The notes: generated by a model from the letters alone, not told the origin. A DNA stretch of 64,000 nucleotides from Rhopalosiphum padi (GCF_020882245.1 NC_083598.1:84697714-84761713); one strand, 5' to 3'; positions 10,340-25,951 are shown, counted from the stretch's first letter. Program-made: numbers and translations.

Positions 10340-13300
10340 TCTGCTCCCTCTCGCCGCCGCCTGGATATGGTAATACAATGAAACGTCTTCTGGTTGGCGG
10401 GTTGGCGTCAATGGGGCCGTGCCCATTCTGTCCCCGGCGATGCGCATACATCGTATAGAAGAATGTGCATCTCTCCCCGAACTGCTCCCTTGCAGACCCA
10501 CACAGTCCTTATGGATATTTACTGCCGGGACCATTATTGTTATATATTATAATATATATTTTATATATTATACAGTAGGTTTTTACAAAAATATATTGTT
10601 CATTATTTCTTTTTCTTTTGGTCAACATATTTATCAAAATCGAAATGTCGTACCCGGATACGATCACTACAATGTATAATATCATCCCATTTATAAATTA
10701 TTATGTTCGGACAACTATTATAATATAGGTACACTTTATTTTACCTGAAGACCATTTTAAAGGGATCTATTTTTTTGTCTGGTACCTATAATCATGAAGT
10801 AGGTATAAGCTACAAAAACATTAAAATATATATAATAACTATATCGAACAATTAAATATTCTGCACATAAGTAAAATCGATCGATATTTCGTTTTGAACG
10901 AATGTTATACATTTTTTTTGCAATCATTCTAAGCTGGCCCCAACCGGAAATCCTATTTACATAATATATCAATACTATAACATATACTATATATAACAAT
11001 AAATTGCAGTATATGTATAGGTATAGATACTATTGACAATGACGAATGATTACTATATATTATAATATAGGCATATCTTTTTAAATTTAAAATAAACACA
11101 ATTATATACAATTTCAACACGTATTTTATATAAAATATTATATTCCTGTAGAATAGTAACACAAGTAGATACTGTTAACTATAGGTACAAAGTTCGAGTA
11201 AAGAATACGAACCAGTACGACGATAAGATATCCAATCCAACGATTACGTACATTAATAGTAAAAAAATACAACTTACAAGTACCTACGGTAGAAGTGTAG
11301 ATATACCTAATTATTTTTCGATTTATAGAAAATCTATAGTCTATATAGGCACTTTATTAACACTGTATAATATTTTAATTGAATAAAAAATATATCCTCT
11401 CCAAGAAAATACTCGAATTTAATGTCAATCGCTACCAATACAAATTCATTAACTTAACAAAACATACCTATATATTATATTACTCTGCAAACATACTATA
11501 AAATGTTTGTCATTTCTTTACGTTATCTATACTATGAGTCTAAAATGATTATAAATAACCGATACCAATAATTAATATCCTATTGTCTTTTCCAATTTAA
11601 TAAAAATTTTAAATCGACTGCGACTTAATGAAAACTAATTATGTATATAAAAGATGATGAATATTATAAGTTTTAACAGCTGTTCTAGTAATATATAATA
11701 GTTATAATATAAATAATCCATAAAATTAATAAATGTATGTCTTATTAATTATTCGACAACATAAAATTATACTAATAACGAATGAGTCGAATGACAATGT
11801 TATATATTGGACTTTGAAGTATAGACCAAAAACATCTTTAAATATTTGTATTACAAATGCAACACAATTATATAAACATAGCTACGATAACTATGAACTA
11901 TTGCAAACTTAACGATGCAATAATTTATTAATATTATTAAGATAGTATATAATTAGCTATTATAAAATATTCAATGTTAACGGATCATCCAATAATTATT
12001 TTATTTCTGGCTGTCTAGAGATCCGATCTTATATGCAATGTGCCGTGATGTATGCATAATTACTGTATGACGGAGGAGGGAATCAGAAAAAAATGTACCT
12101 ATAATTGCTTCTTCAGAACTCATAAAGATGTTCCTACAAGAAGTTAGTAAGTAATAAAAAAATTGGTAATATTATAATGAAATGCGTAAAACCTATTAGC
12201 GCATTATATTCTTATTTCTTAATCGTTTTCTAATGTATTATTAGCCGACGGATATGCGGACGTTGTGGTGTCGCAGTATTATTGTCGGCGGCGGTGACGA
12301 CGGCCCGTGCGGCCGCCGATTGATCAAATAATTATTGTATTCTTGTAATAATGAAATTAATGTAATACTATGGTTACCTACTGATTAGTCATTTGTTTAA
12401 CAGTGTGTCGTCTTTTTAATGTGACAAAATAAAAATTTACAATAATCTTAGCCATTTTTTTATGTTTTCTTGTAACGCTCTTACACTATATATATAATAA
12501 AAACACGGTTTTATAAAAATTTTTAAAAAAGGCCTATATAATATGGACCCCATTGTATAAATGTATAATTGTATACGCCCCTAGCTGTATGACTATACTT
12601 TTTTGAGGATATATTAAACATATTATATAAGTACTATAGGTATACATACCAACAATATTAACTAAAAAATTAACACTCAATTACAACGGATATGCACGAA
12701 AAAAATTTTAGTTCCGATAATAGATATTATATTTTGTATGATAAAGGGAAACCACAATACCACATCAAACATTAATTATTGGTATCATTAAATACATTTT
12801 AAATATTATCCTTTTATTTAATTTAGAGTTTAGAGCCTAAACTAAAACTAAAAATATTTAAGCAATTTATTGAAATCGAATTTTGTTTAACCTTGTAATT
12901 TTATTATACATGGAATATTATATTTTTTTATAAAATCGTATGGAATAACCTTAAAAAATAAACAGACATTTAACGAAAGGAATAATATTCTTATATATTT
13001 AAGTCCACACATATATGTTTGTATTAATTACTAAAATTAATTTAAGAAGTTATTTCAATAACTTATCCTAGCAGAAACATATTGCGTTATAATCTAAAAT
13101 TCTAAAGGAAGAAAAACAGTCAATAATGAGCTTATAAATTATATATACCGACGTTTAATGAATACAACTTCGATATATATAATAAGATCATACAAAATAT
13201 AATATTGTTGTAATAAACGCTATAGTTATTATAATAAAATTATATTATAAAATATTTTTTAACTGCAAAAATCAAAACGCGTTAAAGTTTAATTACTGTA

Positions 13301-14170
13301 TTGATAACGTATATTGAATGAAAAAATAATTGTTATTTATACGGGCGACATATGAACACACATAAAAATCCTCTTTATTTACTACTAATAATATTTTAAT
13401 ATAAATAAAACATACTCATTACTCGAATATAATACCTATTATGATTTTCGAATAAGTCGTACTTTTGGAAATTTATAATCTTTACATTTTTTTATATCTA
13501 AGCTATTTTGAAACTGGTAGAAAAACTACATGTAAAATAGAATTGAACAATTCTTATATTAATATTATTAAGTCTTAATATTATAAAGTTCACATATTAT
13601 AAATAATAAAACATAATATTATTGTGATTGATAGTAATATATTAAAATTATATTATACTTTATACATTATACTAATCAAAATTCGTCTTGAATTTATAAT
13701 ACATGAACACAGATAATAGTAAACAACAAACTTTTAAATAATATTAAAATAATATATAATATCATTAAATATGATGACTTAAGACTTTGAATACTTTTAT
13801 TATCGCTAGGTTGACAAAAACTGTATTTATTGCAGCCAATAATGTGTTATACTGTTATTATTGAAATTTTAATACACCTAATAATATTGATATCATTATA
13901 TTAATGTGTCATTGTTATACCGCACTATTATAAATTATAATATTAATCGTTGTCGCACAAAATCTATATAAAGTACATTATCATTTTGAATGTAAGTATA
14001 TTTCAATCGAAAAATTGTAATATTTGTAGATAATATGTGCCTTCAAATGATACGCTGACTCTATTCACATTTCCTATGTAAATAAAAAATATAATTTCAC
14101 ACTTATATAAAATTAAAAATTTTATAGTTTGAATGTCGATATGAATCCTTATTTATTATTTAATTTAAAT
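10340..14170. other. AT-rich intergenic stretch, nothing recognised
   Basis: Short spurious frames only. A small GC-rich island at 12240-12325 (GGCGGCGGTGACGACGGC) has no ORF or recognisable element. Confidence 0.5.
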
Positions 14171-14174
14171 ATTA

Positions 14175-15900
14175 TATGTTTAGGTGTTAATTTTTTACCG
14201 TGTTTTACGGCCACCAAATTCATTCATAAACAAAACTGGTTTTGATCAATATTTTATGCATGAGTATCATTTAACGTATTGATTGCATCGGCTGCAACGA
14301 GGCCATAAGTGCAAAATTGTACTATGGAATTTCTTTCAATTCTGAATTTATCTATGAAAAAATTACGACGTTAGAATTTTTTATGAAATACGTATGTAAT
14401 ATTTGAACAATAAATATAAATAACTAAAATAATAATTTAATATTAATACTTATTCAAATAACATTTTTGTTATTTGGACTTTTTGTGATATATCGCCATA
14501 TAATCGATTGTATATTTGTATCGCATCACGATAAAACCTATACTCAAAATATTAAGGTTTTTAAAAAGGCGTAGGTTCAATATATAAATAATAGAATAAT
14601 AAGTCTACGAACTCACAGGATTATATTTTTTTAATATATTAATGTGTAGAACAATTGATTATAATACATTTTTACTTATAAATGGCCCACTGGCCGTAAA
14701 TATGCGATGTACTCAATTTTATTTTATTTATTGAAAATAGTTATAACATTAATAGTCGATATTAAAAAAAAAATTCGGCTAGCAGTGGCGTCAACGATTT
14801 GATACCTATTGGCAGTGGTAAATCGTTGACGATTACAAATTGCCGATAGTCGATACCACCACCGCCAAAACAATATAATTTATTTATATAATAATCTGTA
14901 GTACATATAGGACGAGAAGGGAGTAAACAGTAAACATAGCAATTAAAATAAATTAAACCAATTACGATATTTATTTATTATTTTTATTTGTCAATCGAAT
15001 TGTTAACACCGATAATAAGGGTTTCAAATTTAACGTTGTAAAATTAAACTAAAACCCTGTTGTCTTTTAAAATAATGATAATATCATTATTTATTTTACA
15101 TTTTTACTGTATGTATGACTTAACATTGAGTAATTGCGAATACATAGTCAATATTATATAGAAATATAAGTGTATATACTCTGGTCACTAAGTCACTCAT
15201 ATAATATATTATTAAATCGTTGCCATTAGCGTTCAGCGAAGAATATGACAAGTACATGTAACTATATCACGATCACGAATATCGTACTTAGATCTGTTAT
15301 TGACGTGATGTCATCTGAATTTTTTCGCGTAAAATCATAGTATGGATTACAACTTAAACTAAACACAAACTATATAAAATGAATAATATAACTTATAAAA
15401 TATAGTTTGTTAAATGTATGACAATAATAATAATAAACTCGTAAAGTAGATATAGATAATATTATAAAGAACTATTTGGTCGTTAAATATTAAACACATT
15501 CAGTTTAGTTTAATAATAATTGATCGTGTTAATGTAAATACTAAATAATATATACTAATACTTTATATTATAATAATTATCATTATTATTTTTTATGTAT
15601 TGGAACATCCGTTTTAAACACATTATTACAATATTTGTACTGATAAGATGGTTTTTTCGGTACCTTGTTAAATTATGTTCAATATATGATATTCATTCTT
15701 CATGTACCTACGTCTTAATAGGTTTTTAAGCTAATACTACTTCGATAAAATACGCTTTAATCAATTATGATTACAAAATAATAAGTATTTATCATTGGAT
15801 TAATTTCCAAGGAATACGTTTTTAAGAAAATAATTTTCGAACAAAACATAGCTCCAAATCAAAATACTTCCAGATAAATACAATACAGAAAAAATATATT
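14175..15900. repeat. Old segmental duplication, left copy
   Basis: Blocks at 14210-14357 (ACGGCCACCAAATTCATTCA; GATTGCATCGGCTGCAACGA) and 15600-15890 (AACATCCGTTTTAAACACAT; GATAAGATGG; AATTTCCAAGGAATACGTTT) recur in the same order at 18290-18880 and 19460-19740 with about 70-80% identity by eye. No coding frame is preserved. Confidence 0.6.
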
Positions 15901-17900
15901 AACAATTTTACGTTCGATAAATGTTATTATTTTCAAATAAAATAGATGGAAAAGTGGTTACTGCTCTTCTGCACATTAAGTATAAAAATGTTGGTATGTA
16001 ATACTATAATATTCATACTATAGTATTAGTATACTAATATACTAATGAATTTTATTTAATTATAAAACTATTAGAAAAGAATTTTACAAATATTTCTTCT
16101 AGAACTATTTTAATGACCTTAAGCAAATTATGGGAGTTGGCTCGTCGCCTATATATTCGACACAGACAACATTAAAAACTAATTAGGTAATATTAATAAT
16201 ATAAAATATATCAATCGACTACTTTTTATGGAATCAGAATAAGATATAATAGGTACATTTTATACGAAATATTCAAAATAAATATTTTATTTCATACTAT
16301 GTTGTATTGATGATTGCAAATTGAGTGAACTACTGTGTCATCACCATAAAACACTAGCTGCTTCAAATGATAATATTATAATATACTAAAATCGTGTACT
16401 AATATATTATGAATTAAATTATATTTTATAGTTATTCTATCGTATAAGTTTATGTTAGCATAACAATAAATGTTTGTTAGGTGGCAACTAGTTGCATCTC
16501 GCGCTAAAAATGTCTTCCTAATTGCGGCCGACGTATTTTTGGGGTAGGTACATACGCATGAATTACGGCCCAGGTATTTTGAATGTACATACGAATTGCG
16601 GACCAAATTTTATTGATTAAACATTTTTTAAATATAAAATTATATATTCTAAACTTAATTTTCCTCCCCTTTTTTGTATAGCCTTAGGACTGACTATAAG
16701 TCTATAACATCAGTCGTACTACAGGTAGGTTAAAAATATTATTTTTATTTTATCTTAAATGATATATTGTCATTTAAATATATGTATAAGAAAATTTTAA
16801 TTGATATTTGGTAAAAACTTGTATGATATTATTTTTTAACAAGATGACAAATCACATGACTGCTGACTGTCGTTATTATTGAATGGGAATGATATTATAT
16901 TATAATATAATCAATATTTTCGACCCTCATATTATTATCAGTAAGTATATTAAAATCTACAACTTGGGACATTTGTTGTAATTTAAGTGATTAGTATTTG
17001 GATTACCTCTCCTACAATGTATTTAACTGTAGTCCACTATGTTAAAAATAATGAAAAGTAATTAATCGCTCTCTTCAATTTTTTGAGCTCCAATTTTGTT
17101 TTTTTATTATTATAAATGGGTGTTCCTCAATTGCGCTGATATTGGGACACTACCTGTATAGCATACATCTATTGCACCGGTACAAAAAAAGGTATATTAA
17201 AAAGGCATACATCAAATGGGCCAAAAATTATTTTTTTATTAAAAATATAAGAATAGTCTTATTTAGTTTATTGTTTATAATTTAAGAGTTAATACGTTAC
17301 AAAATGATTGACGGCGGTTGCAACTTGTATTGTAGTGTCAGTTTTTACTTTTCTAAAAAAATAAAATGCAAATAAGAAAAATGTATAACTACCCATTATA
17401 TAGACTTTCATTGGAGGATGGTCGTGATTAATTTCTTCTTTTAAAGTTGTAGTTGTACCCTCATCTATGTACGTCTTAGAGTTGCGCGCCGCCATTTACG
17501 CCCTTTTTTGGTAAGTTCTTTACAAAAAAATTTAAAATACCACATTCACTAAAAACTATTTTCATAATAAGTAAAAATATGAGCCACAACAAATATATGT
17601 ACAACGTGCGGAATTATACTGAAAAATACTACGGATTTATATAATAAACGGATAATATTTGTCCAAATTGTATTTTATCTTCATCAAATAATAAAATAAT
17701 ATGACGATAAAAATAATGATTTTCAACTTACGAGCACAACGCCGTAGATTAGATAAAATTAGAGAATCCAACGCATAAAAACAGATTTGTAAGTTCTAAA
17801 ATAAATATAAATGGACAATAATATCATATACAAAATATATGTTTTTAGGAATCGATCGGTACAATTAACATACAACAAAGTATTACATCCTAAAATATCG
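15901..17900. other. AT-rich stretch with short repeat fragments
   Basis: No gene. Position 15950-15990 holds AGTGGTTACTGCTCTTCTGC, similar to the dispersed repeat at 34690-34860. Confidence 0.4.
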
Positions 17901-18072
17901 TTCGGCGCAATAGACACCTTTTTTTTATCCCGTAATTTTTTTCTTTACATACTTGTGTTTTTCGGCGCATATTGACATATGTCCCAATCATTAAATATTT
18001 AAATGTAACCATACAGATTTCTCATTCTATATAAGTACATTTATAAGGTCATATTATGTCATTTGCGCCGAA
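17901..18072. mobile_element. MITE with TTCGGCGCAA termini
   Basis: Inverted ends TTCGGCGCAATAGAC (17901) and TTTCGGCGCAAATGAC (reverse complement of the right end at 18072), with an internal partial copy TTTCGGCGCATATTGAC near 17959. About 170 bp, no coding capacity. The superfamily was not assigned. Confidence 0.5.
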
Positions 18073-18229
18073 AATCGCAGGTATACATTTAAATGTATAC
18101 TCTTAAAATATGACTCGTAATAGTATTAAAACAATATTATCAAAAATTGACAAAAAACAACATTCAAAATAAACTTAAAAATTTAAAACAATATTAATAA
18201 TTATTTAAATTGAATAGTAGGAATGCCCG

Positions 18230-19740
18230 AATGTATGGCTAATATACCGAAGTATCCGTTTAATGTTGTGTTGAACGGCACCAGTTTCGTATAACTGTAT
18301 AAGTAAACAAAATCGATTTCGATCATATTATTATTATTATGCATAACTGCATAAGTAAATCATTATAACATCTTGATCGCATTGGCAATGAAACCGTAAT
18401 AGATTGAAATGCTATTGTATTTCTTTTAATTTTGAATTTATCACTCAATAATTCTATTACCTACCAAAATAGTTTCATTGTAGTGTAAATACCCTAATAG
18501 TAATATAATTAAATGACCTAAACATGACCTCTACTTACTAGTTACTAATATTGGTATGTTTTATTTTATTAGCAAACTGTGCTAGATAAGAATTATACAA
18601 ACATTTTGTTCGACGTATGCAGTGACCAGAGTAAATAATAGTCGTTGACTATCGTCACACGCGCGTAATCGCTATACAGTTTACGGCATTAAAAACAAAT
18701 ATGAAAGTATTCGACAGCTTTTTCTATGGGAATTTATTATAAAATAAGTAAATAGTCTAAATGTTTATATATTTATAAATTATTTAAATTTCAATATTTT
18801 ACATATTATGTGATGTGATTAGGATACCATAGCACCTATATTAATAATTAATGTGTGATATACGGCCACCGAATTCACACATAATATAAAAAAAAAACTG
18901 GGTTCGGTCAATATTATAAGAATATTATTAAAATATCTTCATCGAGTTGACACTCGACCAACCATATAGCCATATTAGTTAATTGGTTGTAACTTTTGTC
19001 TTCTATTTAATATTGTTAAACATTTCTATTTGAAGAAACATGCAATGATACGTAAGATGAGAATTATGCGGATAGAAAAATATAATTATAATTAATAGGT
19101 ACCTACCTAATAATATAAATTATAATCAACGACTTTTTACCAAATGTTGGTCTGTCTTTTAAGCGAACTAAAATAAAATCTATTCTATTGAATAAAAATA
19201 TACCTAAACCGCACGTAAAGTTATTAAATTTAAATTATTTTCTTATCCATTATTTTTAAACATTATCACATACTTTAATATTAATTGACAAGAGTTATTT
19301 CTATAATTTATATCGATTTATCATCGATTGTAGGTTATATGTATAATATTTTTATAATTAATACTAATAGCTAATCACTGTGTTTAATTGATCGCATTAA
19401 AGTAAGTAAATAGTATTTTAATTAGGTATGTATAATATATTTATATATATATATATATTAATAGCAACATCCGGTTCAAACACATTATTACAATTTGTAT
19501 CGATAAGATGGTCATAGATCAATGTTCAATACGATATTTATTGTTGCCATTGTTGGTATAAGTCTGAATACGTTTCTAAACTAATACAATACTTCGACAA
19601 AATACGCTTCAATTAAATACGATTAGGTACAAAGTATTTATCGTCGGTTTAATTTCCAAACTCATACGTTTCCGAGAAGATAATTTTATAAAAAAAAATG
19701 TCCAAATCAACACACATCTAGATTCAAGACAAGACAAGTA
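18230..19740. repeat. Old segmental duplication, right copy
   Basis: Partner of 14175-15900. It contains two separate matches to the ACGGCCACC / GATCGCATTGG part (18370-18440 and 18850-18910) and one to the AACATCCGGTTCAAACACAT part (19466-19740). Confidence 0.6.
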
Positions 19741-22267
19741 TAGGTAAAATATGGCCCCCCTGGCGCCGTGCCTATACTAAAGTAGTATTAAAATCTAACA
19801 AATGTAATCTTTGTTTTTCATTACAATACATTAAAAATCTTATAAATACAATTAATTAATTTGCCTAGTATTTATTTTTAATAATTAATAAGAAATCACT
19901 AATCCATACAAAATAATAATAAAAATAATTGTTTAATAAAAAAATTGTAAATAAATATTAAATTCTTCAATAATTTGTACCTAATCTAAGTAAGTTTCTT
20001 ACTTTCAGCCATTTACTAACTTTAGTTCAATAACATTCAGTTATAACTATTTTTATGGCTCTATATGAATTACATTATATAATATAATTAATATATTATA
20101 ATGTATAACCTGGTTCTTTCACTAGTGCCACTATCTATAGTCAACAATATTTTTTTTATGAGTTGTAATTTAACTATTTACACTTATTGATAAAATCAAA
20201 CATTTGATTTATATTGTTTTTATATTTGAGATGAACTGGATACAATTATTAGTCTTCTGTTGGTTTATGTACACATATGTGTGTATACAGTAGGTATGAT
20301 AGGTATAACTAGACTAGTGAGTATATTATTAAAACAGCAAGGTACTAAGCAATAACCGTTGATTGTACAACAAACTTAAAACAAATTACCCTTGCCATAA
20401 TTATTTGAATATAATACAATTGGGTTAAAGTATAAAATAATTCAAAATAAATAATATTCACATTACAACAAAAAATATTATTTTGTAATTCAAATTAAAT
20501 TAAAATCTACAAGTGTAAAAGGTATGTATTGTGTATAAATTACATTATATTTTATTTGATATTATTTAATTTGAAATTTTTTAAATGTGTCTATCATATC
20601 AAATATTCATATGCTTATAAAGAATTATATCATAATATAAAATATAGTTAAAATAAAATAATTATAATTTACTACTTAATGATAGGTACCTACTTATGTT
20701 CAAATTCAAACATATTTTCAATGAAATTGTGTTCAATCTGATTCTGATAACCCCTTGTAAATATTACTCATCAATCTAACTATCTAGTTTCAATTTATTA
20801 CCAGACACCAGTACACCACCACAGAATAGAATAATGAGACCACCATCAAAGTTGAGAATCAAATCATTATTACTATACTAAAATGTGATAACTGGTAAGA
20901 CATAACAATTTTTTTTAAATCATACATTGTAAAATAATCATTATTATTACTCATTAGTCATTAATATATGACTTTTTATTACAACATATTAAATTTAATT
21001 CATTACCAAACGACTTATGTAGTTATTTCATTATTTTTTATAATTTTATAAGCATGCTAATTAGTAATTCGTATTATCACGTATAGTTTAACAGCTGCAG
21101 TATATTTACCCAGGCGATTCCGCGCCACTGCTAATTTTTGTTCGACGCATTAACGCCACAACAACTAACTAGTCGGTATTTTATATATTCGTATTAAACT
21201 CCGGTATATTTCAGTGCCTGGCCGTTATTTGAAGTATAATAAATTTCACAATTTTGAAATTTTCATTACCTCTCTATTTTTTTGTACAGAAGTACATACA
21301 TAGCTCATGCCCATGGTTCAAAATACACAATATATATTATTATTACGTATTTAAATCAATAACGATTATAAAATATTATTTTTTTTGCAAATACAAAGTT
21401 TGAACATATTTTGGTACATAAATAGAATTAATATTCGTGAAAATCGTGATTAATATAATAATATAATAATCACATAGGTAATGTATAAAATTGAAAATGC
21501 CCACTAATATATTATTATAAGCTAACAACTAACAACATCGATTATTACATCATAATGTATCATTATATATTTGGAGTGGCGTAACAAACTTTATAAATTA
21601 AATAATATGTATAATTAACAGCAGCATACAACAATATGTATATATAATAATATTATTAATTTTTAATATATTTATTAATACAATTAATATTTTATGTATT
21701 GTATAGTATATATTCAAAGCATATAATAAAAGTATATCTACTTGATTATATTTTATAAATTGCCTGATTCAACCAAAAGAGATAAACAAAAATTGATTCA
21801 CTATATCTCTTCGGCGAATAAGGTGTAACACATAACCGTATTACGGTGTAATGTGTATGATATAAATCAAGTTAAGTTTAGGATTAAATTAAACTATAGA
21901 TAGGTACGTTTAAAATTCAGTTTACAATTTGTTCAAAGCACGTAAAACAATAATAATTATTAATTTGTACATTCGGCTTGGTCATAAATGGTGACTAGAT
22001 TATATAATATAATGTGATTATGTGAACGTGGAAACTACGCATATGATTAAAATTAATATTATTAAAGGAGACGGTGAATAAAGTGAACAATTCTTATTAA
22101 AATATCTTAGATGTTACATTCTTAAAGTACAACTATATTTTTAAAACAAATAAAATTAAAAAACATAGATACAGCGCGAAAAACGATTTTCAATTTACGG
22201 TTTAGCAAAATCGTTTTATCCGCGATTCTATATAATATATACATTATATAATAAGAAAAATACAACG
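19741..22267. other. AT-rich intergenic stretch, nothing recognised
   Basis: No gene. Isolated GC-rich ends that look like transposon termini occur at 19757-19782 (GGCCCCCCTGGCGCCGTGCC) and 21112-21136 (GCGATTCCGCGCCACTGC), but no partners could be found. Confidence 0.4.
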
Positions 22268-22269
22268 AC

Positions 22270-22270
<1 letters not shown>

Positions 22271-22305
<35 letters not shown>

Positions 22306-22322
22306 GTAATATATATATATAT
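22271..22322. repeat. (TAA)n and (AT)n microsatellite
   Basis: About eleven TAA units followed by TAG and an AT run. Confidence 0.9.
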
Positions 22323-25300
22323 AGTCTCATTATTTTTTGAAAGTCAAAAAAATCAATTTACCCGAGATCAACATTATATATGTTTAGGTAAGTGAACGTG
22401 ATGGCTGATGATGAAGTGGGACGACTAGACAGCGTCTAAAAGATATATAGACTATAGACATATTTAAGATATAAGACATATTTAATGTGTATAATATTAT
22501 AATGATACAATATAGCACGATAATATAATGATTTTAATGATTAAGATATTTTATACAAAAAAAAGGATTTATATGCGATGTATTATAAATTATCGATTGT
22601 TCAAGCATAATAATAATAATAATAATAAATTTTAATTATAATAATTTACAGAAGTAGTTATGTATTCATATGAAGGTATAACGTATTATTTATTTTATTC
22701 GTATTATTATAAAATATATAAAATAAAACTTTTTTCGTGGTGACGATTGGTCACACGGGAGACAGAACTAAGCGGTAAAACTAACTATCGGTATAGACAT
22801 AATGCAATATTCGTTTAGCTGCAGTAGCTACACACAATAAGTAAATTCTATAGGCGACTGATAATCTGGTATTCCGAGAATAACAATTACAATTGTATTT
22901 GATGAAGTACTTCACCAAACGAGGGTCGAACTACATGACAAGTCTCTGAAATTTATAATCATATGCGATAATAAGAGAAAAAAAATAATGAGATTCTTTC
23001 ATTATCCTGTTGTCAGATCATATACACGTATATCCCATTAGTTTTTATATTACTACGGTTCAGTTATTTATTTTACTGATTTTTTTCAACAATAATCATA
23101 ACCTATTGACGTTGATAATGAATCATCAGATATATGTATAGTGTATACAGATAATGGACATTCTTGACGTGGGAATATCGTTATTCGAGGCTTCCTATAA
23201 TATACTTTATATTCAATATTCATATGATAATAATTGTTCCGATACATTTTTGGATAGTTTTAAATATCGATAAATTACGTACCTATATTACGTAAACAAG
23301 TGTAGGTATATATTTTCGAAATGTATAGGATAATATTTCCTTATTTCAACGTCCGTAAAACTTTATAAAAAATTGATTTTTACTGATAAAAAACTTTGTA
23401 TTTCCATATAACTAGTGACATGAAAAACGTCAATGGATTCATCTGCAATGTCGATTTCTCGTTATGAATGATTTAACTTATTATAGTGAAGCGGAGCAGG
23501 ACCTCAAAAATGATTGAAATTTCCGATATATTTTGATTTTTCTGTAACCTAATGTCTTAGTCATTTGGACGCTGACATGCTGCAGAGGACACATTTAAAA
23601 GAAGTATCAGATATCACCTTAACATAACGCAAGTAAGTTATATATTTAATTGGAATATCGAGTTTATGCCTTAAAATATATATGGTAGAATTAGAATTAT
23701 ATTCATAAAACGTGGAAAAAAAATCAGAAGATGATGAAATAGTTGCTACGTATTGCATCATGCTGGTGTGGGCAACATGTGTCCTCCGTAGAGGGTGGCC
23801 AAACAAAACATCTATTTTATAAAATACATTGAGGGTGTTTATAATACGTGCCTTTAGGTCACAATAAATGAAAAAGAGAATTGTTCAACAAGTGTTGTTA
23901 CAATAACACACAATACAAACGATTCACGTCTGGAACACGTCTTACCGTTGTCAAGTGTAAAATATTTACGATCTCGTAGGGGTGGTCATTTTAATGGTGT
24001 TCAGAAATCGTGTTTTAAAGATTTTCAAGAAAAAAAGAAAGTCCTTTTATACAGAATAATAATAAATCAATATATGAAAAAACTATAAGAATAGCACCAT
24101 ACGCACACAAGTCATACAAATCGTCGACATGGGTCGTACCGGTTCATGAACTACGTGCCGATCTTCAAAATTGGTTGGGTCGGACGGATAACCCCCTGCA
24201 GACGACCGTATCGTGTAGAATATTTAGAAACCTACTTGAACAAAAATAACAATAAATCGACAATTCAAGGAAATTTTTGAAAAGCGCATTATACATGGAT
24301 CGTATTAAATAAGACGCAGTAGATATTAAACATTTTATTTTAATGCCCCGACCGACCGGAGACATTGTGTAATGACACAGGCGACAGTTGATGACGGTCC
24401 GGTGCAGTGGGTATGAAGTACGGAGCGGACGGACCCACCCGAGAGGCGGTTAAATACGCACGTGAATCGGGGCTGAAGAGAGAAAAAAATGATTTCTATC
24501 GCATTTTACAGAAAAAAATAAGTACCATAAGATAGCTATTTCAGTTAATAATATATTTTTATAATATACGACCTGCAGGGTCTGGTGACTGGAGTATGCG
24601 TATAGAATATAATTGGCTTCTGGGGTCAGATTATTATAGATATATATTAAATGTTTTATTATACTGCGGAATAATCGTTGCAAGCCGTATACCATAAATT
24701 TCTTATGGAATGAGTGGTGGTGGAGGGCTGTCGGTTGTAGACCTGTTTCTTCGACCCTTATACACGTTAACGTCGATCGCGTCTAACGTACCGCCCTCCT
24801 ATCTGACCTATACCGGTAGGTTAGGACTGTAATCGATTTTCACTAAAATTAATCCGAACTATATAGAACATAATATATTACGTAGGTACTTTGTATCAAC
24901 ATTCGTTTATAATTTTCATCGTCTCAGATATTGAAACTATGATGAATTGCAACTTACACCAAAATCAAATATTTTATACGTTTATAATACTCACATGGTT
25001 TAGTATTAGAATATAAGATATGAAATAAGAAAGGCTAAGAACACAAGATATATTATTTTAAATTTTGAGTGACTATTTCACTAACTTTTTCATCGAATCT
25101 CGACGTCAATGTGAATACCAACGAAATTGTCAAATACATAAATACTCATTTTAAATTGCAAACATAGTTTTCGACTACCTGTAATGGTACAAATTACAAA
25201 CATTATTTTTGACTACCTGTAGAGGTGCAAAGTCCCATCACCCTCTGATCAGTGGCCATAAACTAAGATAATAGAGGGCTCGTGATGAGAATTAATAACG

Positions 25301-25491
25301 TTTCTCTAAATCTAAAAGTATTTACATGCGAAATTTTACTAGTGGATTTCACTTTTTAGCTACACGAGCACACGACTAATGCTATCCACATAATATATCT
25401 TAGCTCATGCAACCTAACTCTACCATTGTACCACAGATAGCATATTATACATTAATAAGAGTATAAGACAATCCTTTAATTAATATACACG
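22323..25491. other. Intergenic stretch, no supported gene
   Basis: Mildly GC-richer pieces at 24100-24500 and 24700-24830 contain short frames without recognisable domains or splice structure. Confidence 0.4.
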
Positions 25492-25828
25492 CAGTAGCGG
25501 CTCGTGTTACATAGTGCGCTGGAGTGCGTAAACACCCCAAAAAAGTATAATATATATATTTATATTTGTAGTAAAACTATAACTAGTTACTATGCACAAC
25601 ATAGTTGGCATTTTGAAAACAATTTAAAAAAAAGGTTGTTGTTGCTGTATTGGTAATGACAAAAAATGGTGTACCTGTTAACGATTTGATAATTTTGCGG
25701 TTCACTAATTTGTTGTGTATTATTTAGTATATTATTTTTGATAAGTGTATAAAACAATTTTATAGACAAATTGCATATCTGAAATGTGTTTGTGTACCCT
25801 CTTACGCAAACTCCACGAGTCGCCACTG
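25492..25828. mobile_element. hAT-like MITE (CAGTGGCGACTCGTG termini)
   Basis: Inverted termini CAGTAGCGGCTCGTG (25492) and CAGTGGCGACTCGTG (reverse complement of the right end at 25828), 337 bp. CAGTGGCG ends are typical of nonautonomous hAT elements. The target duplication is not recognisable. It lies just downstream of the Methuselah-like gene. Confidence 0.7.
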
Positions 25829-25951
25829 ATATTAGGTATTTTGATCGAATATGAAGTCTACTAGTTACCATTATGGTTGTATAATGTGGTTTATGACGAA
25901 TAAAACATTTAATCAACCCGCTGTCTGCTAAATATGTCGAATTCGATTGAT

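Noticed and set aside
14785..14870. TIR element suggested by GCAGTGGCGTCAACGATTT and CCACCACCGCC
   Set aside because: Only a short GTCAACGATTT/AAATCGTTGAC hairpin is convincing; ends and target duplication are not.
25590..25916. 108-codon minus-strand frame
   Set aside because: It overlaps a MITE with clear inverted termini and has no recognised domain.
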